From: Perlucidibaca sp.
Lineage (GTDB): Bacteria; Pseudomonadota; Gammaproteobacteria; Pseudomonadales; Moraxellaceae
DNA length: 64,000 nt
NCBI GenBank assembly: GCA_023265995.1
Contig: JAHFSA010000002.1
Span: 384,814 to 448,813, forward strand
Reading direction: 5' to 3'
Under the pieces are notes generated by a model. The model had not been told where the DNA came from and did no database searches. It saw only the letters and a list, made by a program, of their open reading frames with translations. Positions 53,318 to 62,185 of the stretch are shown one piece after another. The position numbers were made by a program, and so were the translations under genes. Numbering within the stretch: position 1 is the stretch's first letter; each line of letters starts with the position of its first letter.

Positions 53318-56233
53318 ATGAATTGCAGGATGCAAACCCATATGACCGCTGCACGTAAAGCCCTTCTCCAAGAGTTTGTCCAATGGTGCGCTAAGCACAT
53401 CAATGGCGATGAGAAAGGTGAGGCTCAAATTTTCCTTGACCAGCTTTTCAGAGCCTTTGGCCATCCGGGCTTCAAAGAGGCCGGCGCCACATGCGAGATG
53501 CGGGTAAAGAAGGCAGGCAAGGGCACCAGTTTTGCTGACCTGGTATGGAAGCCCATGGTGTTGGTTGAGATGAAAAAGCGCGGAGAAGACCTCTCTAAGC
53601 ACTACTCACAAGCCTTCACGTACTGGACACGCCTAGTCCCTAATCGCCCACAGTATGTGGTGTTGTGCAACTTCGATGAATTCTGGATTTACGACTTCAA
53701 CAGTCAGATGGACAGTCCCGTCGATAAGGTGCACCTCCATGAATTGCCCGAGCGCTTCGGTCCTCTGGCGTTCCTATTTGCTGAGGCCTCTGCCCCCGTC
53801 TTCGGCAACCATCAGGAAAGTGTCACGCGGCAAGCCGCCGACCAACTGGTCCTATTGTTCCGCGCTCTGATCGCGCGCAAAGTTGACCGTGAGACGGCCC
53901 AGCGCTTCACACTCCAAACACTCATGGCTCTGTTTGCCGAAGACATCGGCTTGCTTGAAAAATATTTCTTCACTCGACTTCTGGATGATTGCAGCACCCC
54001 AACGCTGGCCTATGACCTGATCGGACAGCTATTCGTAGAAATGAATACTCCGGGCAAGACTCCCGGCGGGCGCTTCAAGGGAGTTCCCTACTTCAATGGT
54101 GGCTTGTTTGCCAATCCAGCTCGCATCGAGCTCACTGAGGAAGAAATCGAACTGCTCCGAGAGGCTGCCAAGTTCGATTGGTCGAAGGTCCGGCCAGAAA
54201 TCTTCGGTGCCATTTTTGAACACAGCATGGACGCTAACGAGCGGCACGCATACGGTGCCCACTACACCAGCCCAGTCGACATCATGAAAGTGGTCGGCCC
54301 GACTATTGTCGAGCCATGGCAACAGCGCATAGATAGCGCAAAAACGCTCAAAGAGCTGGAGCACTTGCTTATGCGTATCGAGAACTTTCGAGTTCTCGAT
54401 CCGGCGTGCGGATCAGGAAACTTCCTATATATCGCCTATCGAGAGCTCAAGCGCCTAGAGGCGCAAATCTATGAGCGCATGGGCGAGTACAAAAGCATCG
54501 ATGCATCACAGAGGCCTATGGGCTTTGTTACCGCTCGCAATTTCTTCGGTATGGACATCAATCCATTTGCTGTCGAACTAGCCAAAGTGACGATGATGCT
54601 GGCTCACAAGCTGGCCATCGACGAGCTACATGTTCAAGAGCAGGCGTTGCCGCTGGACAATCTCGACTCCAACTTCAACATTGGAGATGCTCTTATACGT
54701 GACGATGGCAGCCGTACTTCTTGGCCTAATGTTGATGTCATCATTGGTAATCCACCATTTCTTGGTGCCAAGCTACTCAAACCAAATTATGGGGCGGACT
54801 ACGTTAAGCGTCTGCGCAAAGCCTATCCTGAGGTTCCAGGAATGGCTGACTTCTGCGTCTACTGGCTCCGTCGTGCCGAGGTGCATTTACCTGAATGCAC
54901 TGCAAATGACTGGTTCGCTGGTCGGGCTGGCTTGGTCGGCACACAGAACATACGCAACAACGCCAGCCGCATAGGTGGGCTGGATGCTATCTGTGCTAGT
55001 GGGACAGTGATCGAGGCCGTAGATAGTCAACCTTGGTCCGGCGAGGCTAATGTACACGTATCTATCGCTAACTGGGTCAAGACCCAAAACACAGCCCTAC
55101 TTCCAAAAAGCTGTCGACTGTGGTTCAAGGTCGAGCATACTGCCACGGGGCGTAGAGCCCGCGGCAGCGGCCAGGCTAGCAAAGATTACGAATTAGATAT
55201 GCGTGAGGTCGCGCATATCAATGCCTCACTTTCAGACAAGGTCGACGTGGGTGGCGCCCTCGTTTTAGCGTGCAACACAACACCACAAATCACCTTCCAA
55301 GGCATCACCCCTGGTCATGCCGCATTCGTTCTGTCCGAATCACATAAGCAGTTGTTCCCCACCAAGGAGCAGTCTCTAATTTCCCCTTATCTTGTAGGCG
55401 ATGAGGTACTCAGCGGTACGACGGAGCGCCGCTATCTGCTCAACTTAGGGCAGCGCAATGTGCTGGAAGCGCAGGGGTTTCCTCACACGTTCACACATGT
55501 GAAAGAGCACGTGCTTCCCGCCCGCAAGAAGGCGGCAGAAGAGGGACGGGACCAAGATGGCAACATGCGTCCACATCACCGTCGCTTTCTTGAGCGCTGG
55601 TGGCAGCTTTCTTGGGGGCGCGCCGAATTGTTAACTGAGCTCGCTAAGGTGCCACGTTATCTTGCTTGCTCACGTGTCACTAAGCGCCCAATCTTTACTT
55701 TTGTCGACACGATGATCCATCCAGGCGATGCGCTGCAGGTCTTCGCTTTGGCTGATGACTACAGCTTTGGCATCCTCCAGTCAGCTGCTCATTACCAATG
55801 GTTCCATGCCAAGTGCTCCAACATGAAGTCAGACCCGCGCTACACTTCGGAGTCGGTATTCGACACCTTCCCTTGGCCGCAAGGCGTCAGCCCTGCCCAA
55901 GTCGATGCAGTGGCTAAAGCCGGGCGCCAACTCCGCCAAATTCGCGATCAAGCCTTACAGCACCTAGAAGGAGGCTTGCGCGCGCTCTATCGCACTCTTG
56001 ATCTGCCTGGAAAGAATCCATTGAAGGATGCGCATGACAACCTAGATACTGCAGTAGTTAAAGCTTTTGGCTTCAGCCCTATGCAGGATCTCCTTGAAGA
56101 ACTGCTTAAGTTAAATCAGAGAGTAGCAGCACAGGTTATAGAGGGGGCATCGGTTAATGGCCCCGGAGTGCCCAACACCTATCCTGATCCATTAAAGCTA
56201 ATCACAAGAGACTCATTTGGCACCCAAGGCTAG
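53318..56233 (+). CDS. Single-polypeptide restriction-modification enzyme (MmeI-like, type IIL/IIG)
   Basis: 971 residues, within the MmeI-family size range. The N-terminal nuclease-like segment is TSFADLVWKPMVLVEMKKRGEDLSKH (D...ExK, about 68-93). A helical connector follows, then a gamma-class adenine methyltransferase core with SAM motif FRVLDPACGSGNFLYIAYREL (about 361-381) and catalytic NPPF in VIIGNPPFLGAKLL (about 484-497). A C-terminal target-recognition region has the family's SDPRYTSESVFDTFPWP. No separate REase, MTase or specificity gene is nearby. ATGs at 53330 and 53342 are plausible later starts. It converges with herA, leaving a 64-bp gap. BREX PglX-like identity was considered; the N-terminal nuclease argues against it. 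Confidence 0.85.
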   Translation: MNCRMQTHMTAARKALLQEFVQWCAKHINGDEKGEAQIFLDQLFRAFGHPGFKEAGATCEMRVKKAGKGTSFADLVWKPMVLVEMKKRGEDLSKHYSQAFTYWTRLVPNRPQYVVLCNFDEFWIYDFNSQMDSPVDKVHLHELPERFGPLAFLFAEASAPVFGNHQESVTRQAADQLVLLFRALIARKVDRETAQRFTLQTLMALFAEDIGLLEKYFFTRLLDDCSTPTLAYDLIGQLFVEMNTPGKTPGGRFKGVPYFNGGLFANPARIELTEEEIELLREAAKFDWSKVRPEIFGAIFEHSMDANERHAYGAHYTSPVDIMKVVGPTIVEPWQQRIDSAKTLKELEHLLMRIENFRVLDPACGSGNFLYIAYRELKRLEAQIYERMGEYKSIDASQRPMGFVTARNFFGMDINPFAVELAKVTMMLAHKLAIDELHVQEQALPLDNLDSNFNIGDALIRDDGSRTSWPNVDVIIGNPPFLGAKLLKPNYGADYVKRLRKAYPEVPGMADFCVYWLRRAEVHLPECTANDWFAGRAGLVGTQNIRNNASRIGGLDAICASGTVIEAVDSQPWSGEANVHVSIANWVKTQNTALLPKSCRLWFKVEHTATGRRARGSGQASKDYELDMREVAHINASLSDKVDVGGALVLACNTTPQITFQGITPGHAAFVLSESHKQLFPTKEQSLISPYLVGDEVLSGTTERRYLLNLGQRNVLEAQGFPHTFTHVKEHVLPARKKAAEEGRDQDGNMRPHHRRFLERWWQLSWGRAELLTELAKVPRYLACSRVTKRPIFTFVDTMIHPGDALQVFALADDYSFGILQSAAHYQWFHAKCSNMKSDPRYTSESVFDTFPWPQGVSPAQVDAVAKAGRQLRQIRDQALQHLEGGLRALYRTLDLPGKNPLKDAHDNLDTAVVKAFGFSPMQDLLEELLKLNQRVAAQVIEGASVNGPGVPNTYPDPLKLITRDSFGTQG

Positions 56234-56297
56234 AGGTTAGTAACGAATCAGACTGGTTCCGATACATGGCTGGGTAATGGCACAACGACGCCTCTAG

Positions 56298-58070
56298 TCA
56301 TTGTGGTGTTTGGACTCTTTGCTTACGCCAACTCTCTACTGCCGCATCATGGCCGCCAACTGCAGTATCTAGAGCCCAACGATCCCAAAAATCGATGGTT
56401 CCACTGTTCGGCGGCTGATTCGGGGGAGACATGCGAATACGCGCAGGCAGCAAACTGGCATCGCCTACGACGAGAGCCTCTCCCGTATCGAGAACTGGAA
56501 GTAACTCACCAAAACCACCAAGGCTATCAGGTAGTAGGCGACGCACTACAGCCTGATCGTCACCATTAGTAAGACGCATTGCCATCAGGTTGTTGCACTG
56601 ACTCAGAACAGTCCGATTAACTTCAGATGGTCTCTGGCTAACGACAACCAAACCTAATCCGTATTTTCTCCCTTCCTTCGCGATACGCTCGAAAATTGCG
56701 ACTGAGATATCGCCTGCTCCAGACGCACCACTCCGCTCAGGAATGTATAGATGCGCCTCATCACACACGATAGATATCGGATGGCGCCTCTCTATTGGAG
56801 TCCACTGCTGGACAGAAAAAATTAGGCGCGCAACTAGGCTCACCATCAACGGCAAGACATCTGAAGGAACCTCAGAGAAATCAATTACCTTGACGCCACC
56901 TCTTTGGGCCGGCTGATCCTTTCGCCCTGCCATCAAACGCACAACCAAGCGCTCGAGCCAGTCATACTGCATCGTTTCCGCTACTCCCTGGAAAAGGAAG
57001 CCAAGTCTTCGATCAGACTGCTTGCTCTCAAGACGCTGTATGAGACGACTGAGCTTGCCATTGAATTCACCTTGCTTTTCTGCACCTGCACGCGCACCCG
57101 GAACCATTTGCTCATTTAGCTCATTCAACTCGCCAAGCACAGTTTCAAGATCGAAAGGCACGGGGCTATCGATGGTGAAGTTCGCTAGCACGTCAGACTT
57201 ACCGTCTGCTTCCAAGTAGATACGCTTTGCGTTGAGGATTGCACGTGACATAACCATCGCTTGGTTCGGTGCATTCTGATCAGATCGGTCAACGAACATA
57301 GAGGTCAAAGCCTCGTAACCGAGTAGCCAGTACGGCAGGAAAAGCACTCCTTGGTCTAGCGTGGCTCCGGAGTCGAGGTCCGCCGGACCTGCAATCCGCA
57401 AATGCTGGAAACCATCGCCGTTAAGCGGGGCGTACTCCCCATGAATATCCAGCATGACAGCATTTGCATTGGGAAGTTCGGCGACCTGTTCAAGCACACG
57501 AGCGGTTGTCCAAGACTTACCCGACCCGGTACTACCTACAATAATTGCGTGACGCTGGAAAAAGCGGTTGCCGTTGAGATAAGCGCCCGCAGCTTCATCA
57601 AGCGTGTAATGCCCCAGAGAAAGTCGTTGTCCGTCTCCAGCAATGTTCGCAACTACGCGCATGAATGCCGTCAAACGGAGCCCCTCGAGGGCAAAACAAT
57701 TGGCATCGATCTCAGGAACGGTCTCGAGCGTTCTTACGAACACATTCTCTTTCAGTCCAATACGATCAATCAGAGTACCGATCAATGCTATGCGTACAAC
57801 GTTGATTTCATCATCAGGATCGTCGTCATCAACACCTTCCGCTACCACTGCCCTGTCTGCGCGCGCCCCCCCACTCGAGGCGCTTCGTGTAATCCTCTGA
57901 ATAATGCCGATCAAGTGTTGACCTGGCCGACTACTCTGCAGCGCAGCTAACCGATTTACTTGCAACTTCCGAAGCCGGGTAACGTCTTCGACAGCCACAG
58001 TCACATTTGCAGTATCTACTGCACGCACACGCCCGAGGGCTTCATTATCTTGGTAATCGAGAATAGGCAT
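56298..58070 (-). CDS. herA: HerA family ATPase (Nezha defence system subunit)
   Basis: 590 residues. N-terminal HAS-barrel (MPILDYQDNEALGRVRAVDT onward) precedes a hexameric FtsK/HerA motor: Walker A IIVGSTGSGKSWTTARVLEQ (about 176-195), Walker B ISIVCDEAHLYIPERSG, and a C-terminal VVSQRPSEVNRTVLSQCNNLMAMRL sensor/Arg-finger region. It starts 9 bp after the SIR2 stop on the same strand. SIR2-HerA pairs form a large supramolecular defence complex in which HerA stimulates or moderates SIR2 NAD+ hydrolysis or nuclease activity. Its pairing with SIR2 here is by synteny. Confidence 0.9.
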   Translation of the reverse strand: MPILDYQDNEALGRVRAVDTANVTVAVEDVTRLRKLQVNRLAALQSSRPGQHLIGIIQRITRSASSGGARADRAVVAEGVDDDDPDDEINVVRIALIGTLIDRIGLKENVFVRTLETVPEIDANCFALEGLRLTAFMRVVANIAGDGQRLSLGHYTLDEAAGAYLNGNRFFQRHAIIVGSTGSGKSWTTARVLEQVAELPNANAVMLDIHGEYAPLNGDGFQHLRIAGPADLDSGATLDQGVLFLPYWLLGYEALTSMFVDRSDQNAPNQAMVMSRAILNAKRIYLEADGKSDVLANFTIDSPVPFDLETVLGELNELNEQMVPGARAGAEKQGEFNGKLSRLIQRLESKQSDRRLGFLFQGVAETMQYDWLERLVVRLMAGRKDQPAQRGGVKVIDFSEVPSDVLPLMVSLVARLIFSVQQWTPIERRHPISIVCDEAHLYIPERSGASGAGDISVAIFERIAKEGRKYGLGLVVVSQRPSEVNRTVLSQCNNLMAMRLTNGDDQAVVRRLLPDSLGGFGELLPVLDTGEALVVGDASLLPARIRMSPPNQPPNSGTIDFWDRWALDTAVGGHDAAVESWRKQRVQTPQ

Positions 58071-58079
58071 GAGAGGCTC

Positions 58080-59135
58080 TTATGTCGTGTGATTCAGAAA
58101 TTCGTTCAACTGCCAAAGTGGTCCGCTCGAAATTTCCACTCCATCAGGCACCTCGTTTGCGAAAACTCTAATACCAACTGAGCTTTCTTCCAGCGCTAAG
58201 TAACGAGCACAGCGACCACCGTCGAAAATTTGACGGGTGGTTGGACTAATTTCCTTCGTGATTAAAACCAATGGAACATCAGCATGAGCGCACCGCTCAG
58301 TAAGCAATGGCTGCAGATGTGGGTCATTGAATCCAAATCCAACACAAAGAAATCCGGTTGAGTTCCTCACAGCCTCATCAGCGCTATGCATTGCACTGCG
58401 AAATGGCTCGTCGTGCGTCCTGCGATACTTCTCAATTCCTGGCGTAACAATCGCCGGAGTCATACCCGGCGGAGGCTCCGCCATTGGTGGTAATGACACG
58501 ACACTGCCAAATGCATCGGCAAACCAACCAAAAGAGCCGTGAACCTTCCAGACATTAACCGTCCTCACCTGTCGCTGCCCGATGTACACGCGGGCAGGCG
58601 GATCTCCTACTCGAGCCCCTAGGAGGCCATAGCCAAATCCAGTGTAGGCGCAGAAGCCCGCAGCTTCAGCGGCGTACTCTGCAATCCGGTCGTAGTTAGG
58701 CGTTACAACATTTACAGTTGTGGCTGTACTGCGAAACAAGTGTGTAAAGAGACGCGAGAGAGGGAGGCACCGACGGTCCGCTACAACACGCTGGAAGACG
58801 GTGATATCTGCTGAATTAAGAAAGCGCCAAGTCGTATCTACGATATGTGATAAGACTGGCTGCGTGACTTGTATCTCAGACAGAGCAGACTCTAGATCTC
58901 GGGTACGTATCCGCTCAAGGAACTGCAGCCAAGCCTGCTGGTCAGCATCGCGCTGACATGTCAAAGGTAACGCTGACGCGGACAGATGATTGCCGAGAGG
59001 CCCCATGCCAGGAATCCCGACTGGTACAGATGCACCGCTTCCCAAAATGACAGTAGGGGCCTGCCGTAGGCAGGCTTGGGCAAGCTCGATAACTTGTTTG
59101 ATATCCATCTGCTTTTTACGATCCTTCGTTGTCAT
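58080..59135 (-). CDS. SIR2 family NAD+-hydrolysing effector (Nezha system)
   Basis: 351 residues. The sirtuin-like fold is visible: TVILGSGASVPVGIPGMGPLGN (about 29-50, NAD-binding), TTVNVVTPNYDRIAEYAAEAAG (the TxNYD motif), catalytic His in VNVWKVHGSFGWF (about residue 213) and VGFGFNDPHLQPLL. This is the defence-type SIR2, which degrades NAD+ upon phage infection, rather than a deacetylase (no zinc Cys tetrad). It is first in a SIR2-herA operon, 102 bp downstream of the integrase on the same strand. ATG 59108 is an alternative start. Confidence 0.88.
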   Translation of the reverse strand: MTTKDRKKQMDIKQVIELAQACLRQAPTVILGSGASVPVGIPGMGPLGNHLSASALPLTCQRDADQQAWLQFLERIRTRDLESALSEIQVTQPVLSHIVDTTWRFLNSADITVFQRVVADRRCLPLSRLFTHLFRSTATTVNVVTPNYDRIAEYAAEAAGFCAYTGFGYGLLGARVGDPPARVYIGQRQVRTVNVWKVHGSFGWFADAFGSVVSLPPMAEPPPGMTPAIVTPGIEKYRRTHDEPFRSAMHSADEAVRNSTGFLCVGFGFNDPHLQPLLTERCAHADVPLVLITKEISPTTRQIFDGGRCARYLALEESSVGIRVFANEVPDGVEISSGPLWQLNEFLNHTT

Positions 59136-59237
59136 CGGATACTAACGTGCTATGCCGATAGTAGTAAGCTGCCACCGAGTTTATGAATACCTACTTTCGA
59201 TCTGTGAAACCGCCTATCGCAGGCGCTCATGCTAGAT

Positions 59238-60602
59238 CTATCCTTGGCGGCCATACGACATCCATATCTTTTGCAAACTCCCCCCCACCAGCTCCCAGGC
59301 CTCTTTCTGCTCCGCCTGCGTCGACTGCCGTTGGTATATCCGCTGCATCTTGTTGGGGTCCACATGGTTTAAGCACTTCTCGATAATGTGCGGCGCCACT
59401 CCCAGATGCCCCATCAGCGTGGCGCAGCTCCGGCGCAGGTCATGAGCCGTCCAGCGACCACCGGGGAGCATGAGCGCATCCGTCTGCTTGCTGCGATTCT
59501 TCATAGGCTCGGCGTTCTCACCCAATTGCCTATCTCGTAGCTGCTTGCTGAGGAACTTCGGGCACAGACTGGCCCAGGGTGCATCTGGGTTTGATCGCCG
59601 GCTAGGCAGAATGAAGGGCGCCTCAGGCTCCTCTAGCCTCAGTACCTGCATCTGTTGCTTAGCAAAGTCCGACAAGAAAACCGCGTGTGCCACCCGGTTC
59701 TTGGTGTTGCCTGCGGGCAGAAACAAGCGGCCCTTATCTAAGTCCACATGCTCCCAGCGAGTCGCCGAAATCTCCCCCACACGACAACCCGTGGCCAGCA
59801 ATAACCAGATCGTCGCCTCCGATGACTTAGACACCCCTGATACTGGAAGCTTAGCCGCGAGCATCTTGATCTCGTCCTCATCCAGAAAGCGATCACGCTC
59901 CGTCTTCTTGCCCCAGGTATCCCGTTTCAGCCCGAAGGTCGGATCAATCAATATGTACTCGCGCAGCAGGGCATAGTTGAACATCTGGCGAATGTCACCC
60001 AGCATGTTCCGCGTCATGACTGACACACCGCGCTGTTTAACCTTGTCGAGGATCTTGATGACATCAGGTCGGCGAATCTCTTCGGCGTAACGTTCGCCAA
60101 TGACAGGCAGCACGTCCTTGGTGAATGTTCGGCGCACTTCCTGACCACCATCGCTACGTCGCTTCACTTCGGCAGTGACCCACTCCTCGTATAGAGTGTT
60201 GACCGTCATCCTGCGCCGGAGTCTTTCGGCTGCCTCGCGCTGCGCAGCCTCTTCGGCCTCTCGGCGTGCTCGGTCCATCCTGGGGTCTATGCACTGAGCG
60301 ATGAGTTCGCGGGCACGGTCTGCCTCGGTGCGTGCGGTCTTGAGCGATATGTCGCGATAGCTGCCTAACCCCAGCTTGCAGCGTTTGCCCCCGAAGGTGT
60401 ATTTGAATAGCCAGTCCTTCTCACTCGCCGGGCGCACCCTGAGGAACAGCCCGCTGCCATCCCCCAGTAGATACTCCTGAGTCTTCGGCTCGGCACGATT
60501 GATCTCCAGCTGCGTCAGGATGTACTTGCTCAATACCGTCTCCAGGGGACCACTCAGGGGACCACTTTTGCTGCGCTTGGATGGCACGCAGTGAGACATC
60601 AT
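59238..60602 (-). CDS. P4-type tyrosine integrase
   Basis: 454 residues. An N-terminal DUF4102-like arm-binding domain (LFLRVRPASEKDWLFKYTFGGKRCKLGLGSYRDISLKTAR), a core-binding SAM-like domain (about 135-235), and a catalytic domain with Arg in LLLATGCRVGEISATRWEH, Lys in GNTKNRVAH, HxxR in AHDLRRSCATLMGHLG, His in CLNHV and Tyr in QRIYQRQ. All six catalytic positions are present, so it looks active. It is transcribed inward from attR (60717-60763), as usual for tRNA-targeting islands. The first residues overlap the GGGGACCA repeats. Confidence 0.93.
   Translation of the reverse strand: MMSHCVPSKRSKSGPLSGPLETVLSKYILTQLEINRAEPKTQEYLLGDGSGLFLRVRPASEKDWLFKYTFGGKRCKLGLGSYRDISLKTARTEADRARELIAQCIDPRMDRARREAEEAAQREAAERLRRRMTVNTLYEEWVTAEVKRRSDGGQEVRRTFTKDVLPVIGERYAEEIRRPDVIKILDKVKQRGVSVMTRNMLGDIRQMFNYALLREYILIDPTFGLKRDTWGKKTERDRFLDEDEIKMLAAKLPVSGVSKSSEATIWLLLATGCRVGEISATRWEHVDLDKGRLFLPAGNTKNRVAHAVFLSDFAKQQMQVLRLEEPEAPFILPSRRSNPDAPWASLCPKFLSKQLRDRQLGENAEPMKNRSKQTDALMLPGGRWTAHDLRRSCATLMGHLGVAPHIIEKCLNHVDPNKMQRIYQRQSTQAEQKEAWELVGGSLQKIWMSYGRQG
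60545..60564 (+). other. Candidate integrase arm-type sites, right end
   Basis: GGGGACCA at 60545-60552 and 60557-60564, 12 bp apart, identical to the pair at 45261-45280 in sequence, spacing and orientation. Here they fall inside the integrase 5' coding region (SGPLSGPL), which may link integrase binding to its own expression. Confidence 0.5.
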
Positions 60603-60716
60603 GAAACAGCAAGAGAAGCGATATAGTCAACAAGCTGTTGATTTATAGAAACAAATATTTTCAATTGCGACAGCATGACACAAGCTGACACAGCCTGAGA
60701 AAGTCAAAAATTACAT

Positions 60717-60763
60717 CTACGAACTTGGGGGTCGGGAGTTCGAATCTCTCTGGGCGCACCATA
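60717..60763 (+). repeat. attR: 47-bp direct repeat (tRNA-Arg 3' fragment)
   Basis: Exact 47-bp copy of 45158-45204: the 3' part of tRNA-Arg from the anticodon loop through the CCA plus two bases. No 5' tRNA half precedes it, so it is not a functional tRNA. It marks the right boundary of the island. Confidence 0.95.
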
Positions 60764-60765
60764 CA

Positions 60766-60808
60766 AGCAAAAGCGGATCAATCGACAGGTTGATCCGCTT
60801 TTTGCTTT
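60766..60808 (+). terminator. Original chromosomal tRNA-Arg terminator
   Basis: Stem AGCGGATCAA/TTGATCCGCT with an 8-nt loop followed by TTTT, right after attR. Before insertion it would have terminated the tRNA-Arg transcript; it now stands 15.6 kb away. The rest of 60603-60862 holds nothing else recognisable. Confidence 0.88.
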
Positions 60809-60862
60809 TCAGGGCCGGAAAACCTGTTCCGCTCCAGCCCTGCCCTCTACCCCCTGCCCTGC

Positions 60863-62017
60863 TCACGCCGGCAGCAGGGCAGACTCGATGCAATTGCGGC
60901 CGTTGGCCTTGGCCCGGTACAGCGCCTCGTCAGCGCCCTTGATGAGCAGCTCCGCGACCTGGTCGCCAGCCCCGCCACCGCAAGCCAGGCCGAAGCTGGC
61001 GCTGATTCGCAGCCGGTCCTGTGTCTCGGTAACGATCTCGGCCTCGGCCAGCCGGATACGGCAACGCTCGAGCACACCCATGGCCTCGTGCACGTCCGCG
61101 CCCGGCAGCACGATCATGAACTCCTCACCGCCATAGCGGCCCAGCAGATCCGTGTCGCGCACACTCTCGCGCAATATCCTGGCGGCCTCGCGCAGCACCT
61201 GATCTCCAGCCGGATGCCCCCAGGTGTCATTGATGCGCTTGAAATGGTCGAGATCGAGTATGACCACCGACAGCGTCGTGCCCTGCCGGGCGGCGCGGCC
61301 GAGCTCCTGATCCAGAGCCTCCATGATGCTGCGCCGGTTGCTCAGCCCGGTCAGCACATCGGTGCGGCTGAGCAGGCGCATGCGCTCCTCGCGCTCCCGC
61401 CACCAGTTCAGCATTTCATCCGCCATCAGCGTGATGAAGATCAGGAACGGGGCCGCAAAGAAGAACATGCTGTTCATCCAGAACAGATGACTGACGTGAT
61501 CGACAGGCTGCACCACGGCCGGCGCATAAGGCAGATAACCATAGGTCGAGGCATAGCTGAGCACGACCAGCACGGTCAGGGCGACGCCGCTGGCCAGCCA
61601 GACGGCAAAGCGATCAAGCAGGATGAAGCCGAAGATGGGCGCACCGAGCAGGACCAGCCCGGAACAGAACGACATGGTGCCTATGCTGTAACTGGACAGC
61701 ACCAGCGAGAGCGCGAAGAACTGGATGGCGACATGCTGGAACAGCAGCAGATCCGGCCAGCGCCGGCGAATGAGCCAGCCCGCCAGCACGATGGCACAGC
61801 CGGCGACAAGGACCGAGGCCTGCACCTGCGCGAAGTCGAACACGAAATCGACATGTACCAGACGCTCGCGATCCTCGCGGCCCAGCACATAGAACGCCCA
61901 CAGCACGTATTGCAGATAGAGCGGAAGGGTCATGACCATGATGACCAGACCCTTGTCGACCGCGCTCCATTCCAGTGCCGCCGCCAGTCGCCGGCGCATG
62001 TCCCTCGTGAACAGCAT
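60863..62017 (-). CDS. Membrane diguanylate cyclase (GGDEF)
   Basis: 384 residues. Five or six hydrophobic helices (about 22-190) form an N-terminal sensor, then a GGDEF domain (about 215-375) with DVLTGLSNRRSIMEAL, ILDLDHFKRINDTWGHPAGDQVL and active-site GGEEF in LGRYGGEEFMIVLPG. An RxxD inhibitory site is suggested by RESVRD just before. Makes cyclic-di-GMP. No EAL domain. It is the first chromosomal gene right of the island and stands alone between two terminators. Confidence 0.92.
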   Translation of the reverse strand: MLFTRDMRRRLAAALEWSAVDKGLVIMVMTLPLYLQYVLWAFYVLGREDRERLVHVDFVFDFAQVQASVLVAGCAIVLAGWLIRRRWPDLLLFQHVAIQFFALSLVLSSYSIGTMSFCSGLVLLGAPIFGFILLDRFAVWLASGVALTVLVVLSYASTYGYLPYAPAVVQPVDHVSHLFWMNSMFFFAAPFLIFITLMADEMLNWWREREERMRLLSRTDVLTGLSNRRSIMEALDQELGRAARQGTTLSVVILDLDHFKRINDTWGHPAGDQVLREAARILRESVRDTDLLGRYGGEEFMIVLPGADVHEAMGVLERCRIRLAEAEIVTETQDRLRISASFGLACGGGAGDQVAELLIKGADEALYRAKANGRNCIESALLPA

Positions 62018-62097
62018 GCGGAGTCTCCCGCGTATTCTTGTCGTTGTGCGCTATAGATACCCCAGGTCGCCGCGAAACGCATCCAAAACCGGACGGA

Positions 62098-62144
62098 CAT
62101 GAAAAAAGCGGCACAACCGGTCAGGTTGCGCCGCCTTTTTCATG
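62098..62144. terminator. Bidirectional terminator-like hairpin
   Basis: Arms of 21 bp (CATGAAAAAAGCGGCACAACC and its near-complement, two mismatches) around CGGTCA or so, with A- and T-tracts at each end. It lies downstream of the desaturase gene and upstream of the diguanylate cyclase, so it mainly ends the desC-desB transcript. Confidence 0.82.
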
Positions 62145-62185
62145 ATTCGTGTTCATGCTTCGGGCTGCCGTGCCCGATGCCGTGC

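Larger units (their letters stand above)
45158..60763 (+). mobile_element. Genomic island / integrative mobilizable element in tRNA-Arg
   Basis: 15.6-kb element bounded by 47-bp tRNA-derived direct repeats. It holds a tyrosine integrase at the right end, an AlpA-like regulator, a coupling ATPase and a Replic_Relax protein at the left, a structured non-coding region, and phage-defence cargo. Codon use and GC content vary inside: the GHKL gene is about 40 % GC against 60 % or more in the flanks, so the cargo has mixed origins. No canonical relaxase, mating-pair formation genes or phage structural genes were found, so transfer would rely on a helper. Confidence 0.92.

Noticed and set aside
53318-56233. 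BREX PglX or DISARM methylase
   Set aside because: No pglZ, brxC, drmA, drmB or similar genes are present, and the N-terminal nuclease-like motif fits an MmeI-like enzyme better.
60717-60763. Second tRNA-Arg gene
   Set aside because: Only the 3' part of the tRNA is present; there is no acceptor 5' strand or D-arm, so it is attR.
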